DNA of 64,000 nucleotides from Actinomycetaceae bacterium (GCA_030538185.1 JAUNUK010000004.1:1-64000); one strand, 5' to 3'; positions 34,751 through 43,637 are shown, counted from the stretch's first letter. The notes: a model not told the origin generated them from the letters alone. Made by a program: numbers and translations.

Positions 34751-36004
34751 GTGAGCAGTTATCATAGCCGTGTTTCGGAATCAGAATTACAGTCCCTCAT
34801 GTCGGTAACTGGCGCTGTTTTGATCGAGGGCCCCAAGGCCTGCGGTAAAACCACAACCGCCACGAGGCTTGCGAAAACCAGATTCGACATGGACGAAGAC
34901 TCAACTGCCAAAGCCTCAGTGGAACTCAATCCAGACTTCTTATTCAACAATCCCACACCCATCTTGTTTGACGAGTGGCAGGTGGTCCCTGACGTGTGGA
35001 ACCGTGTCCGCCGGGCAGTCGATGCCAGGTCAGGCCAACGGGGTCTTTACATTTTAACTGGTTCTTCAACACCCAGAGATAACGTCAACCGCCATTCCGG
35101 GGCTGGGCGTTTCAGCGTTTTACAAATGCGCACCATGAGCCTCTTTGAGACGCACCACTCCACAGGGGACGTGTCCTTCAAGGCCCTGATGGACGGCGAA
35201 ACCTGCAAGGGGTCAGGAAATCACATGAACGTCCCAGAACTTATGGAACGCATTGTCATCGGCGGTTGGCCCCACCTTCTAGGCCAAGACGAAACCACTG
35301 CCCGAAAATGGCTGGCAGGCTACATAAAACAAGCCATTGAGGTGGATATCCCTTCTTTTGTTGGTCACCGCGATCCGAACACTCTGGGCAGGGTCTTGGA
35401 ATCTCTTGCTCGCTTTGTGGCACACAGCCCTGCCTTGACAAGCATTGCAGCCGATGCGGGTGGAGCGGGCGGCCCTTTGAACACAGGCACACTCAGAAGC
35501 CACTTAGATGCCCTGCAACGCCTTCACCTGTTGGACAATTCGCTGGCTTGGCAACCACATATGCGCTCACGCACCCGCCTTCGCGCTGCCCCAACTCGCT
35601 ATTTTGTCGATCCTTCTTTGGCAACCGCTGCCCTGCGCGCATCCAGTAAGGATCTGCTCAACGACCTCAATACCGCCGGCTACCACTTCGAAGCCCTGGT
35701 CATCCGTGATCTTCGCATCTATTCTCAACCCTTGGATGGGCGCGTTGACACCTGGCGAGACTCCGAAGGCAACGAGGTTGACGCTGTGGTGACTTTGGAC
35801 GATGGCCGCTGGGCAGCTTTTGAAGTCAAAATGAGCCAAAACGACGTAGATAAGGCAGCGGCTACCCTGCTACGTTTCGCCTCTCGAGTGGACTGGGCTA
35901 GGCACGGAGAGCCTGCTGCCTTGGCCGTTATCACACCCAGTGGGCCAGCTGGTCGCAGGAAAGATGGCGTCCATGTCCTACCCATCACATCCCTTGCCCC
36001 CTGA
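34751..36004 (+). CDS. ATP-binding protein with DUF4143 (AAA, Walker A GPKACGKTT)
   Basis: About 417 residues. Walker A GPKACGKTT and Walker B ILFDEWQ lie in the first 80 residues; LTGSS, GAGRF and LQMRTMSLFE follow, as in the AAA_14 ATPases. The C-terminal half has DUF4143, ending in a nuclease-like block with GNEVDAVV and FEVKMS. Such proteins are common accessory genes of unknown role. I prefer GTG 34751 because TATACT lies seven bases upstream, which would give a nearly leaderless transcript; ATG 34736 in the same frame is the alternative. Confidence 0.85.
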   Translation: MSSYHSRVSESELQSLMSVTGAVLIEGPKACGKTTTATRLAKTRFDMDEDSTAKASVELNPDFLFNNPTPILFDEWQVVPDVWNRVRRAVDARSGQRGLYILTGSSTPRDNVNRHSGAGRFSVLQMRTMSLFETHHSTGDVSFKALMDGETCKGSGNHMNVPELMERIVIGGWPHLLGQDETTARKWLAGYIKQAIEVDIPSFVGHRDPNTLGRVLESLARFVAHSPALTSIAADAGGAGGPLNTGTLRSHLDALQRLHLLDNSLAWQPHMRSRTRLRAAPTRYFVDPSLATAALRASSKDLLNDLNTAGYHFEALVIRDLRIYSQPLDGRVDTWRDSEGNEVDAVVTLDDGRWAAFEVKMSQNDVDKAAATLLRFASRVDWARHGEPAALAVITPSGPAGRRKDGVHVLPITSLAP

Positions 36005-36052
36005 CGTATTGCTGGGGGTTTGGGTTGGTTAGGACAAAGATTTAAATATTGC

Positions 36053-36079
36053 TAATGAACTTTGGGGGGTGGTCGATAT
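36053..36079 (+). promoter_or_regulatory. Sigma-28 (FliA/WhiG type) promoter of the flagellin gene
   Basis: TAATGAAC, 11 bases, GTCGATAT: this fits the flagellar sigma consensus TAAAGTTT-N11-GCCGATAA in spacing and in most positions. It lies about 80 bases before the flagellin ATG. Control by a flagellar sigma factor is inferred from the match. Confidence 0.65.
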
Positions 36080-36159
36080 ATCTGGGTGCAGGCAACGGAA
36101 TGCCTGTATAAACCGCCAGGAGGCAAATGCCGCCTGGCTCGAATCAGGAGGATTCTAAA

Positions 36160-37344
36160 ATGACACTGTCAATCAACCAAAACATTATGGCGATGAACTC
36201 CTACAGGAATTTGTCCGCCACGCAAGGCTCACTGGGTAAGTCGCTGGAGAAGCTCTCATCCGGTTTCCGCATTAACCGCGCAGCCGATGACGCTGCTGGT
36301 CTAGCAATCTCTGAGGGCTTGCGTTCTCAGGTTGGTGGCAACAAGCAGGCCGTGCGCAACGCGCAAGATGGCATCTCTGTTGTCCAGACAGCTGAAGGTG
36401 CTCTGCAGGAAGTTCACGCGATTCTACAGCGTCAGCGTGACCTGGCCGTGCAGGGTGCTAATGACTCGAACTCCGCTGCAGCTCGTAACAACATTATGGA
36501 AGAAATGAACCAGCTTACTGAAGAGCTGGGTCGTATCGCCGAGGCTACGAACTTCAACGGAACACAGCTCCTTGACGGATCTGTGCAGAATATGCAGTTC
36601 CAAGTTGGCGCCAACGGCGATAAGGCTTCACGCATCACCGTTGACCTGACTAAAGCCAATGTTGCCAACATTGCTAATGCTCTGGGTGGCGCACCTGCCA
36701 CAACAGCAACTGCAGCTACTGCTGGTAGCTGGGTTTCAACCGCAGCTCCCGGTAACGTTGTGGATGGCACGAACATGACAGTTTCGGATGGTGACGGTGT
36801 AACCGTCAGCATTGCCGGTACTGCCGGAGGCGTGGCAATTGCTGCCCAGGTTACTGCTCTGAATGCCGATGCTAAGTTCACTGCAAAGTACACCGCTGCT
36901 GTAGATAACGGTAATCTTAAGATTACTGCCAAAGCAGCTGGCGCAAATGCGATGAACTTCACTGTTTCAAACGGTGGCACAGCTGTTGCGGGCACCGCAA
37001 CGGCAGGCACAAAGGCTATTGCAGTTGGTGAACGTCCTGGCGTAGTCGATGTGTCAACACATGCTTCTGCACAGACAGCGATCGGTCTGATCGATACCCA
37101 GATTGGTAACGTGTCCTCTGCTCGCGCTGTTCTCGGTGCTGTGCAGAACCGTTTCGAGCACACGATCAACAACCTGAACGTGGCTGTTGAGAACTTGTCA
37201 GCCTCTGAGTCTCGTATCCGTGACACGGATATGGCCTCCGAGATGATGCAGTTCACTCGTAACCAGATTCTGTCCCAGGCTGGCACCTCCATGCTGGCCC
37301 AGGCCAACCAGGTCCCCCAGTCGGTGCTGTCACTGCTCCGCTAG
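36160..37344 (+). CDS. fliC: Flagellin
   Basis: A protein of 394 residues from ATG 36160 behind CAGGAGG. The N-terminal D0/D1 region is canonical (MTLSINQNIMAMNSYRNLS, KLSSGFRINRAADDAAGLAI, RNAQDGISVVQTAEGAL) and so is the C-terminal one (SRIRDTDMASEMMQF, ending LAQANQVPQSVLSLLR). The centre is a short Ala/Thr-rich domain. It has no signal peptide, as expected for export by the flagellar system. It is the main filament subunit. The gene has a sigma-28-like promoter and a strong terminator, so it is a single transcription unit. Confidence 0.95.
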   Translation: MTLSINQNIMAMNSYRNLSATQGSLGKSLEKLSSGFRINRAADDAAGLAISEGLRSQVGGNKQAVRNAQDGISVVQTAEGALQEVHAILQRQRDLAVQGANDSNSAAARNNIMEEMNQLTEELGRIAEATNFNGTQLLDGSVQNMQFQVGANGDKASRITVDLTKANVANIANALGGAPATTATAATAGSWVSTAAPGNVVDGTNMTVSDGDGVTVSIAGTAGGVAIAAQVTALNADAKFTAKYTAAVDNGNLKITAKAAGANAMNFTVSNGGTAVAGTATAGTKAIAVGERPGVVDVSTHASAQTAIGLIDTQIGNVSSARAVLGAVQNRFEHTINNLNVAVENLSASESRIRDTDMASEMMQFTRNQILSQAGTSMLAQANQVPQSVLSLLR

Positions 37345-37432
37345 GACTTGAACCAAAGGCTATAGCGGTCCTCCAGGGTTCGCCCTGATGCTGAGACCAC
37401 TCCCTAGCCCAGAATAAGCTTCAACGCTGTAC

Positions 37433-37466
37433 GTGGCCCCGGTGCTCGCAAGAGCCCCGGGGCCAC
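37433..37466 (+). terminator. Terminator of the flagellin gene
   Basis: Stem GTGGCCCCGG / CCGGGGCCAC with an inner CTC / GAG pairing, followed by AACTTTCC. It lies 88 bases after the flagellin stop. Confidence 0.75.
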
Positions 37467-37531
37467 AACTTTCCCCAGGGTACGTTTTGCTTTTCTCGGG
37501 TTACAATCGGTTAAGAGTGAAAGGCGTGTGT

Positions 37532-37732
37532 ATGCAGACAGATAATCGTCCCGGTGGTGTTCTGCGCACGTCGTTAGGTGAAGACACCGCAGTCGAACAG
37601 TGGCTGCGTACTGAGGTTGTTGCCACATATGATGCCATGCAAACAGGCACGTATCCAGTGTTTACTTCGCAAGAAATACGCGAACGCATAGCAGCACTGC
37701 ATCACCAAACACACGCAGCCCCCACCGCATGA
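37532..37732 (+). CDS. ParD/RHH-like antitoxin
   Basis: A protein of 66 residues. VEQWLRTEVVATYDAMQTG followed by SQEIRERIAALHHQ matches the short antitoxins that pair with ParE-type toxins. ATG at 37532 with AAAGG upstream; TACAAT at 37502-37507 is a likely -10. The stop overlaps an ATG (ATGA) that opens the truncated toxin gene. Confidence 0.75.
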   Translation: MQTDNRPGGVLRTSLGEDTAVEQWLRTEVVATYDAMQTGTYPVFTSQEIRERIAALHHQTHAAPTA

Positions 37733-37797
37733 GCAAAGAAATTGTCTACTCTTGGCAAGCGAAACAAGACCTTGAACGTATCCCCAACGCCAACTGA
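37729..37797 (+). pseudogene. Truncated ParE/RelE toxin (22 codons)
   Basis: Directly after the ParD-like antitoxin, an overlapping ATG opens a frame that reads like the N-terminus of a ParE/RelE toxin (IVYSWQAKQDLERIPN) and stops after 22 codons. The stop lies exactly at the left edge of the 120-bp direct repeat that follows, so the toxin was most likely cut by the event that brought in the repeat. A full toxin of this type has about 90 residues. Confidence 0.7.
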
Positions 37798-37915
37798 GTA
37801 GTTCCTGGCCGGCTGCGACACAGTTTCCTGCACAATGAGCCACCAACTACTCACTCGGCACAAAATTGGCCCAAACCTTAGGGCCATAGTCCGTGGGGGA
37901 GGCCGCCCTCGGGAA
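37795..37915 (+). repeat. 120-bp direct repeat, left copy
   Basis: About 95 percent identical to 39059-39177, in the same orientation. It begins with TGAGTAGTTCCTGGC, which pairs imperfectly with GCCACCAACTACTCA about 40 bases on, continues with a GGCCC / GGGCC pair and ends in a copy of the CCGAGGGCG word. The two copies flank a 1.14-kb segment with toxin/antitoxin genes. Confidence 0.9.
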
Positions 37916-37920
37916 AGTTG

Positions 37921-38241
37921 TTAGTCTGTGATTATTGAGTCTGCATCTTGGGAACTGTGGAGGACACGCAACACCTGAACGATCCCTTGGGGTTCATCGA
38001 CCACGTAGAACATACGGTAGGAGCCCACCGGCATGATGCGGCAGGAAATCTTGGTGGCAGACGTTGGGTAAACTCGGGTAGCCGTTGGAAAACTGGATAA
38101 ATTTTCGTGAGCAGATATCAACGCAGCATCGAAGGATTCAACCGCTGCCAAAGAACGAAGTTCCCAGCCAAGGTAATTGACGATGCTGTCGATATCGTTG
38201 CGAGCGGCGTCGGTAAAGACCACCCTGAATAGATTAGGCAT
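37921..38241 (-). CDS. ParE/RelE superfamily toxin
   Basis: A protein of 106 residues with the family plan: NLFRVVFTDAARNDIDSIVNYL at the N-terminus, then a central VYPTSATKISCRIMPVGSYRMFYVV and C-terminal IVQVLRVLHSSQDAD. RelE/ParE members cut mRNA on ribosomes or block gyrase. Its start overlaps the stop of the upstream antitoxin gene by eight bases, a standard TA pair. Confidence 0.85.
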   Translation of the reverse strand: MPNLFRVVFTDAARNDIDSIVNYLGWELRSLAAVESFDAALISAHENLSSFPTATRVYPTSATKISCRIMPVGSYRMFYVVDEPQGIVQVLRVLHSSQDADSIITD

Positions 38242-38515
38242 TTTGTAAGGCAGTCTTTGCGGCCTTGACTATTCTGCGGATCTCTTCGAAAGAGTGAGAA
38301 CGTTCGAGGTTCAAAATATCCTCTGGAGGGACTTGCGCCAAAGCGGCCTCGACATAGGCCCGGTCTTTTGCGTTTGTGGTGTCTATGGTGTCTGCGTGCT
38401 GCAACGCATCCTCGACCAAAAGTGCGGCATACTGTGGGCCTGAAAGCCCCGCATCAGAACCCAATTGTTCCAGGCGCTTGCCAATCGCAGGTGACACCTC
38501 CAAAATCATCTCCAC
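38234..38515 (-). CDS. Antitoxin of the ParE/RelE pair
   Basis: About 93 residues from GTG 38515, with GGGAGG eight bases upstream; ATG 38509 is next. MILEVSPAIGKRLEQLGSDA and YAALLVEDAL suggest an RHH-type N-terminus, and the C-terminal half is a charged helix with EEIRRIVKAAK, the likely toxin-binding part. It is coupled to the toxin gene. Confidence 0.72.
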   Translation of the reverse strand: MEMILEVSPAIGKRLEQLGSDAGLSGPQYAALLVEDALQHADTIDTTNAKDRAYVEAALAQVPPEDILNLERSHSFEEIRRIVKAAKTALQNA

Positions 38516-38635
38516 ACGAAACACCTCCCAAAAACAATCATACTCGAGCCGAGCGGGTATCCCTGCCGAACTCCTCCACCTCAATACCTTGGGGGCAGAG
38601 TCCGCGCCAAGTCGCCCTCGGAAATCGGTTTAGGT

Positions 38636-38950
38636 TTACGGGGCGTGGTAGATGTCGTGGGTGCCTATTCGGCGGAAAACGCAGACCACTTCGCCACCGT
38701 CGAGCTCCAGATAAAACGTCAAACGTTCATCGGTTCGAGCAAAATGCCAGGTAAGAGCACAAATTCCACCTGAAGAAACAAGCTGCTCTGCGCGCAGTTT
38801 TGGGGGCCAATCAACTCGCGTGGCTGTCTGGGCTGCTGCCTGCAATGCCGGTTGAATGTATTCGGTGAAAGCCTTGGCGAAGACGCCTTGATGGTCACGC
38901 GGAAGCCTCTTCAGATCCTTTTGAAATCGAGGGGTAAATACGATGTCCAT
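38636..38950 (-). CDS. YoeB/RelE-like toxin, no partner antitoxin seen
   Basis: A protein of 104 residues: MDIVFTPRFQKDLKRLPRD at the N-terminus, LTWHFARTDERLTFYLEL centrally and VVCVFRRIGTHDIY at the C-terminus, the RelE/mRNA-interferase plan. No antitoxin frame lies next to it on either side; the upstream sequence is a T9G10 tract and the right direct repeat. It may be a solitary toxin, or be controlled by the neighbouring antitoxin. Confidence 0.75.
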   Translation of the reverse strand: MDIVFTPRFQKDLKRLPRDHQGVFAKAFTEYIQPALQAAAQTATRVDWPPKLRAEQLVSSGGICALTWHFARTDERLTFYLELDGGEVVCVFRRIGTHDIYHAP

Positions 38951-39004
38951 CCGGGTGAGACTTTCTAGCCTGTTGTTAGGGTTGTTTCCAACATGTCAGC
39001 AAAC

Positions 39005-39023
39005 TTTTTTTTTGGGGGGGGGG
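39005..39023. repeat. T9G10 homopolymer tract upstream of the YoeB-like gene
   Basis: Nine T then ten G on the plus strand, which reads C10A9 in the direction of the toxin gene, 55-73 bases before its start. Such tracts slip easily. If it lies between promoter elements, its length could switch the toxin gene. Confidence 0.85.
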
Positions 39024-39058
39024 AGACCCTTGTCGTCTTCCCCGTGGCCAGCGCTGAT

Positions 39059-39177
39059 TGAGTAGTTCCTGGCCGACTGCGACACATTTTCCTGCACAAT
39101 GAGCCACCAACTACTCACTCGGCACAAAATTGGCCCAAACCTTAGGGCCAGGGTCCGTGACGGGCCGCCCTCGGGAA
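39059..39177 (+). repeat. 120-bp direct repeat, right copy
   Basis: The same element as at 37795-37915, with a handful of substitutions and a 2-base indel near the right end. It also ends in the CCGAGGGCG word. It lies between the toxin cassette and the terminator of the divergent flagellin gene. Confidence 0.9.
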
Positions 39178-39182
39178 TTAAA

Positions 39183-39218
39183 AAGGACCGCCGCACTTTC
39201 TTCTGTGCGGCGGTCCTT
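39183..39218 (-). terminator. Strong terminator of the divergent flagellin gene
   Basis: A 14-bp perfect stem, AAGGACCGCCGCAC / GTGCGGCGGTCCTT. On the minus strand it ends in TTTTT. It lies 22 bases after the stop at 39240. Confidence 0.88.
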
Positions 39219-39239
39219 CTAAAAACTGTGGTCGTGTAA

Positions 39240-40079
39240 CTAGTCGGCCAGTAAGGCTGCGACCGAGGCTGCCGACGGGGATTGCGCCCCGAAAGCCGCT
39301 GCAGGAGCTGCCGAAATGGCGCCGGTAGCCATGCCCAGCAGGTCGCGAGCCATAGAGACATCGGAAACCTGGGAGCTGATGGCAGAGATGTTTTCCATTG
39401 ACACACCAAGGCGTGCGATTGCTGTATCGAAAGCAACAGAGGTTCCAGACAAGGATTCCTGTGCGGCGCTGACATAAGAGGCGCCGGCCGCAATCGAGGT
39501 CAAAGTGTTTGCAATACCCTGGGGGGTGGACAAGTTCATGCGGCCTTCGCCGGTCTGTCCGCGGCCAACCGCCAAGTCAATGGCCAGTTTTGCCACATTG
39601 GCAGAACCCAGGTCGACAGTGATATTGGAGCCACCGACCGCGAAAGACATGGCGTGATCGCCTGAAACCGCACCGGACAACAGCGAGATTCCAGCAAAGT
39701 TGGTGCCCTGACCAATGCGATCAAGTTCGCCAACCAGGTTGACGGCCCTCATGGTGCTGGTGTTGTCTGTCTTGCCATTGGCTTGAATGGCCTCGACAAC
39801 ACCGCGCAGGCTATCCAAAACGCCGCTGGCCTTCGTTAGTCCCTGTTGGGCAGCCGACACCAAGGAAGAACCTGTTTGTGCCGATTGCATATGCGCCGAA
39901 ACCGCTTCTAGCTGGGCTCGCGCCGGCTGAGTGGTCAGGGTCGCGGTATCTTGGGCCGCCAACGCAGTATTGAGACGAGAGATGTCTGCGCCCTGGGTTG
40001 GTGCCTTTGCACGTCCTGTCGACGCCGCTTGAATAGCCGAATTGAGTGCGGCTTGGCTTTGTTGAATCGAGAGCCCCAT
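39240..40079 (-). CDS. Divergent flagellin-family protein
   Basis: A protein of 279 residues. The N-terminal part (MGLSIQQSQAALNSAIQAAS, then ARAQLEAVSAHMQSAQTGSSLV and LTKASGVLDSLRGVVEAI) follows the flagellin D0/D1 heptad pattern but lacks the SSGxRINxAxDDAAG core. The C-terminal part (ISAISSQVSDVSMARDLL) matches SRIRDxDMAxE, with an Ala-rich end in place of QANQxPQSVLSLL. It could be a minor filament subunit or a junction protein. It has its own terminator. Confidence 0.75.
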   Translation of the reverse strand: MGLSIQQSQAALNSAIQAASTGRAKAPTQGADISRLNTALAAQDTATLTTQPARAQLEAVSAHMQSAQTGSSLVSAAQQGLTKASGVLDSLRGVVEAIQANGKTDNTSTMRAVNLVGELDRIGQGTNFAGISLLSGAVSGDHAMSFAVGGSNITVDLGSANVAKLAIDLAVGRGQTGEGRMNLSTPQGIANTLTSIAAGASYVSAAQESLSGTSVAFDTAIARLGVSMENISAISSQVSDVSMARDLLGMATGAISAAPAAAFGAQSPSAASVAALLAD

Positions 40080-40441
40080 GGCACTACCCTTACTGTGCAG
40101 TCGGCCCTTCCCTGAGCCTTTGAACCGGGCATCCTGGCCCAGTGTTCTGCGACGCTACTGCGCCTGTGCCTTGGGATTGCCCATATGAGAGATGGCCATT
40201 CCTTTGGCTACACTTTAATAATACCGGCGTGATGGGCCGATTTCAATACCTCATTCAGCTTTCTTTCAGGTTTGACCCTCTGGCCTTTATCTTTACTATT
40301 TGGCTAAACCGTTGTCACCTGGGAAAAACCTCATTGAATCCCATTCTTGCACGTACCCAGGCCTCAAAACTTACAAGCAGTCCAAAAGTGGCATTTTCTA
40401 GTTTTTTGTCACATATTTCCGAGGGCGGATAAGATGGGGGC
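40080..40441. other. Intergenic region between divergent flagellin and sterol-carrier-like gene
   Basis: No gene is supported. On the minus strand TAAAGTGT followed 12 bases later by GGCCATCT is a weak sigma-28-like candidate for the divergent flagellin. A copy of the word (ATTTCCGAGGGCGG) lies at 40416-40428, just before the GTG at 40442. Confidence 0.4.
40416..40428 (+). repeat. Example copy of the 40-fold word WTTNCCGAGGGCGG
   Basis: An intergenic copy, clear of any gene. Other copies lie in both orientations throughout the window, within and between genes, for instance 4068, 13277, 21543, 34127, 41973, 43858, 46237, 52353, 56254 and 60269 (start of CCGAGGGCG). See the findings for the full list. 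Confidence 0.9.
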
Positions 40442-40915
40442 GTGGCTTCAGGAAAAAAGATCTCGGACCAGGCCGGTCAAAATGCGCTTGCAGCCTGGCG
40501 GGTTGGGGTTGTTGGTGCTGGTGTGGGTGTGAGTCGCGGGGTTGGTGATCGCGGCGGCCATGTTGGGGATGTGGGTGTTAACGACGTTGACGACGGTGGT
40601 GGCGGCAGTGGTGGCAGTACTGGGAGTCAGTCCCCACATAATGCAGATATTGCAACTGCCGTGCGCTACACGCTTCAAGAGTTCGCAGCACTACACCCCG
40701 GGCGCTCTGTTGAGCTACGAGTTCCGCCATACGGTGCCGTTCAGGTTATTGAGGGACCTGTCCATACGCGCGGAACTCCCCCAGCGATTGTTGAAACCTC
40801 GGCAGACACTTGGCTGCGATTGGCGACTGGACTGTTGACCTGGGACGAGGCGCTTAAGGCCGGGCTGGTGCAAGCCTCTGGCGAACGCACAGACCTCAGC
40901 CCCCACTTTCGCTGA
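40442..40915 (+). CDS. Sterol carrier family (SCP2-like) protein
   Basis: A protein of 157 residues. The C-terminal 95 residues (RYTLQEFAALHPGRSVELRV, then GAVQVIEGPVHTRGTPP, VETSADTWLRLATG and TWDEALKAGLVQASGERTDL) are the small SCP2-like domain found across actinobacteria, which binds lipid-like ligands or caps an enzyme active site. Unusually, a Gly/Val/Asp-only stretch of about 45 residues from GT-rich low-complexity DNA (40500-40620) separates this from the N-terminus. GTG at 40442. It ends at a stem-loop repeat. Confidence 0.8.
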   Translation: MASGKKISDQAGQNALAAWRVGVVGAGVGVSRGVGDRGGHVGDVGVNDVDDGGGGSGGSTGSQSPHNADIATAVRYTLQEFAALHPGRSVELRVPPYGAVQVIEGPVHTRGTPPAIVETSADTWLRLATGLLTWDEALKAGLVQASGERTDLSPHFR

Positions 40916-40924
40916 GCCTATGGC

Positions 40925-40966
40925 CTGAGCCTATTCGTCGGGTAGGCCCTCTATGAATAGGCTCAG
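40925..40966 (+). repeat. Inverted-repeat element CTGAGCCTATT / AATAGGCTCAG, copy 1
   Basis: Arms CTGAGCCTATT and AATAGGCTCAG around a 20-base core with a small GGGTA-GG-CCC hairpin. It is also found in reverse orientation at 48435-48472. It lies between two convergent genes and begins ten bases after a stop codon, so it may terminate both. Confidence 0.8.
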
Positions 40967-40972
40967 CAAGAA

Positions 40973-41914
40973 TTAGGATGCTAGGAGTTGCAGAGCGGAA
41001 TGGGAGGACACATTCGCCTGCGAAACCAAAGCGGCCGCACCATTATTCTGCATCTGCATAATCGCCATTGAGGCAAGTTTTTGCGCCACGCCCATCGCCT
41101 GCGGGCCAATCCCCACCGAACCAAACATCGAGGAAGACCCCGTGACTTCCTGCATTAGTGCGCTGGCAGTTTCTGCCAGGGTCTCACGCATAGAAGACAC
41201 AAAGGTCAGAGCCTGGGACGCGGAAGCAGTGTTGCGTTGGTCTTGAGAATGGAGTTCCACAACGCCTCGTGCGGACGCATTACCTGCAGATCCGCCCTCG
41301 GCAATTGCGGAAGAAACTATCCCCGACAAACCTAAACCGGCCGCATCGAAGGCTCCGCCCGTGGGCAGTTTTGCCGAGACGTTGAAGGCTGTATCGCCGA
41401 CGCGGAAGGTGGTGTCAAAGGAGCCGTTCAAGGTGGGGCGGCCGAGGAAGTTTTCTTCCTGGACCAAAGTGGCCAGACCTTTTGCGACGTCTGCCATCTG
41501 CTTTTGGATGCCTGAGCGGGCGGAGGCATCCATTTGCGGATCGTCTGTGATTTGGCGGGCCAGCGAGTAAAGCTGTTGCAGGCGGTCTTGCGTCTTTGAC
41601 AGCGACTGGTCGAGGGCCTGGGATGTGCGCACGCCGGCCTGAGCGACCTGGGATTGCGCGGTGGCAGCCTGGACCTCTGCGCGAGTTGAGGCAGTTGATG
41701 AAACCTGCAGGGAGTCTCCTGCGCCGCTGACCTGGGTTGCGGCATTCGGATTAGCGCCTGAGGTCGTCGCGGTGGTGGTGGCCGTGGTGGCATTCGCACC
41801 CGTGGTTGTCGACTTGAGGGGGGCACCTTGGGCGGCACCTGGGCGCGCCAAAGACCCGTACTGGCCAGTCACAACATTGGACTGGTAACTAGCCAAAGCC
41901 CCAATCGCTGCCAC
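40973..41914 (-). CDS. Flagellin-like protein with Thr/Ala-rich N-terminal segment
   Basis: A protein of 313 residues, GTG at 41914 after GAAGGAG. A low-complexity Thr/Ala/Asn segment (about 35-60) is followed by coiled-coil heptads (AATAQSQVAQAGVRTSQALD, LQQLYSLARQITDDPQMDA) and a turn, NFLGRPTLNGSFD, like the flagellin NFNGxxLLDG motif. The C-terminus (LASMAIMQMQNNGAAALVSQ, then ALQLLAS) imitates the flagellin end (QANQxPQSVLSLL). It is probably another filament-associated subunit; FlgL-like junction protein is an alternative. Confidence 0.7.
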   Translation of the reverse strand: MAAIGALASYQSNVVTGQYGSLARPGAAQGAPLKSTTTGANATTATTTATTSGANPNAATQVSGAGDSLQVSSTASTRAEVQAATAQSQVAQAGVRTSQALDQSLSKTQDRLQQLYSLARQITDDPQMDASARSGIQKQMADVAKGLATLVQEENFLGRPTLNGSFDTTFRVGDTAFNVSAKLPTGGAFDAAGLGLSGIVSSAIAEGGSAGNASARGVVELHSQDQRNTASASQALTFVSSMRETLAETASALMQEVTGSSSMFGSVGIGPQAMGVAQKLASMAIMQMQNNGAAALVSQANVSSHSALQLLAS

Positions 41915-42048
41915 TCAGACTCCTTCGGTGCGCGCTACAAATCCGTCAGCTTCAGACCATCTATTCGGCTTCCCGAGGGCGGGTATGAGAAAAACCTGTG
42001 AGAATCTTGTGTGTCGCGAGCCACACCCAGGTGCCGTCTGCGGTTCTT

Positions 42049-42249
42049 ACCCCAGGCTCTGCCCACAGCCATGTCAAACATGAAAACCGGAAGCAGCGGA
42101 GGAAGGTGAGCAGAGTCCAGAGCAATTACCCCAGGCTCTGCCCAGACGTTTGTGAGTAGAAGAATCGAAAACCGCGCTTTTCGATTCTTCGCGAGTGACG
42201 CGCCGCGGATTATCGCGGCGCAATTAAACACTGCGCAATTAAGCACTGC
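42049..42249 (+). repeat. Two-hairpin intergenic element, copy 4 of 5, with doubled leader
   Basis: The leader CCCCAGGCTCTGCCCA occurs twice (42051, 42130). Hairpin 1 has stem AAGAATCGAAAA / TTTTCGATTCTT with loop CCGCGC (42160-42189). Hairpin 2 has stem GCGCCGCG / CGCGGCGC with loop GATTAT: compared with the other copies, the inner base pairs are swapped on both arms at once. The tail AATTAAACACTG is followed by a half-copy. It lies downstream of gdhA. Confidence 0.85.
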
Positions 42250-42275
42250 GATGTTTTGAGGCAAACCTCAAAACA

Positions 42276-42277
<2 letters not shown>
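42250..42277 (-). terminator. Terminator of gdhA
   Basis: A perfect 12-bp stem, GATGTTTTGAGG / CCTCAAAACATC, with loop CAAA. It includes the gdhA stop codon. Confidence 0.7.

Positions 42278-43637
<1,360 letters not shown>

Noticed and set aside
36432..37307. 291-codon frame on the minus strand opposite flagellin
   Set aside because: It mirrors the flagellin codons exactly, has no ribosome site and shows no family pattern; flagellin on the plus strand is certain.
37795..39177. Insertion sequence
   Set aside because: No transposase gene lies inside, and the flanking repeats are direct and carry no clear target-site duplication.
38996..39493. Minus-strand frame running through the right direct repeat and T9G10 tract
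   Set aside because: It starts inside the divergent flagellin gene out of frame. The shared peptide in both repeat copies simply reflects the DNA repeat.
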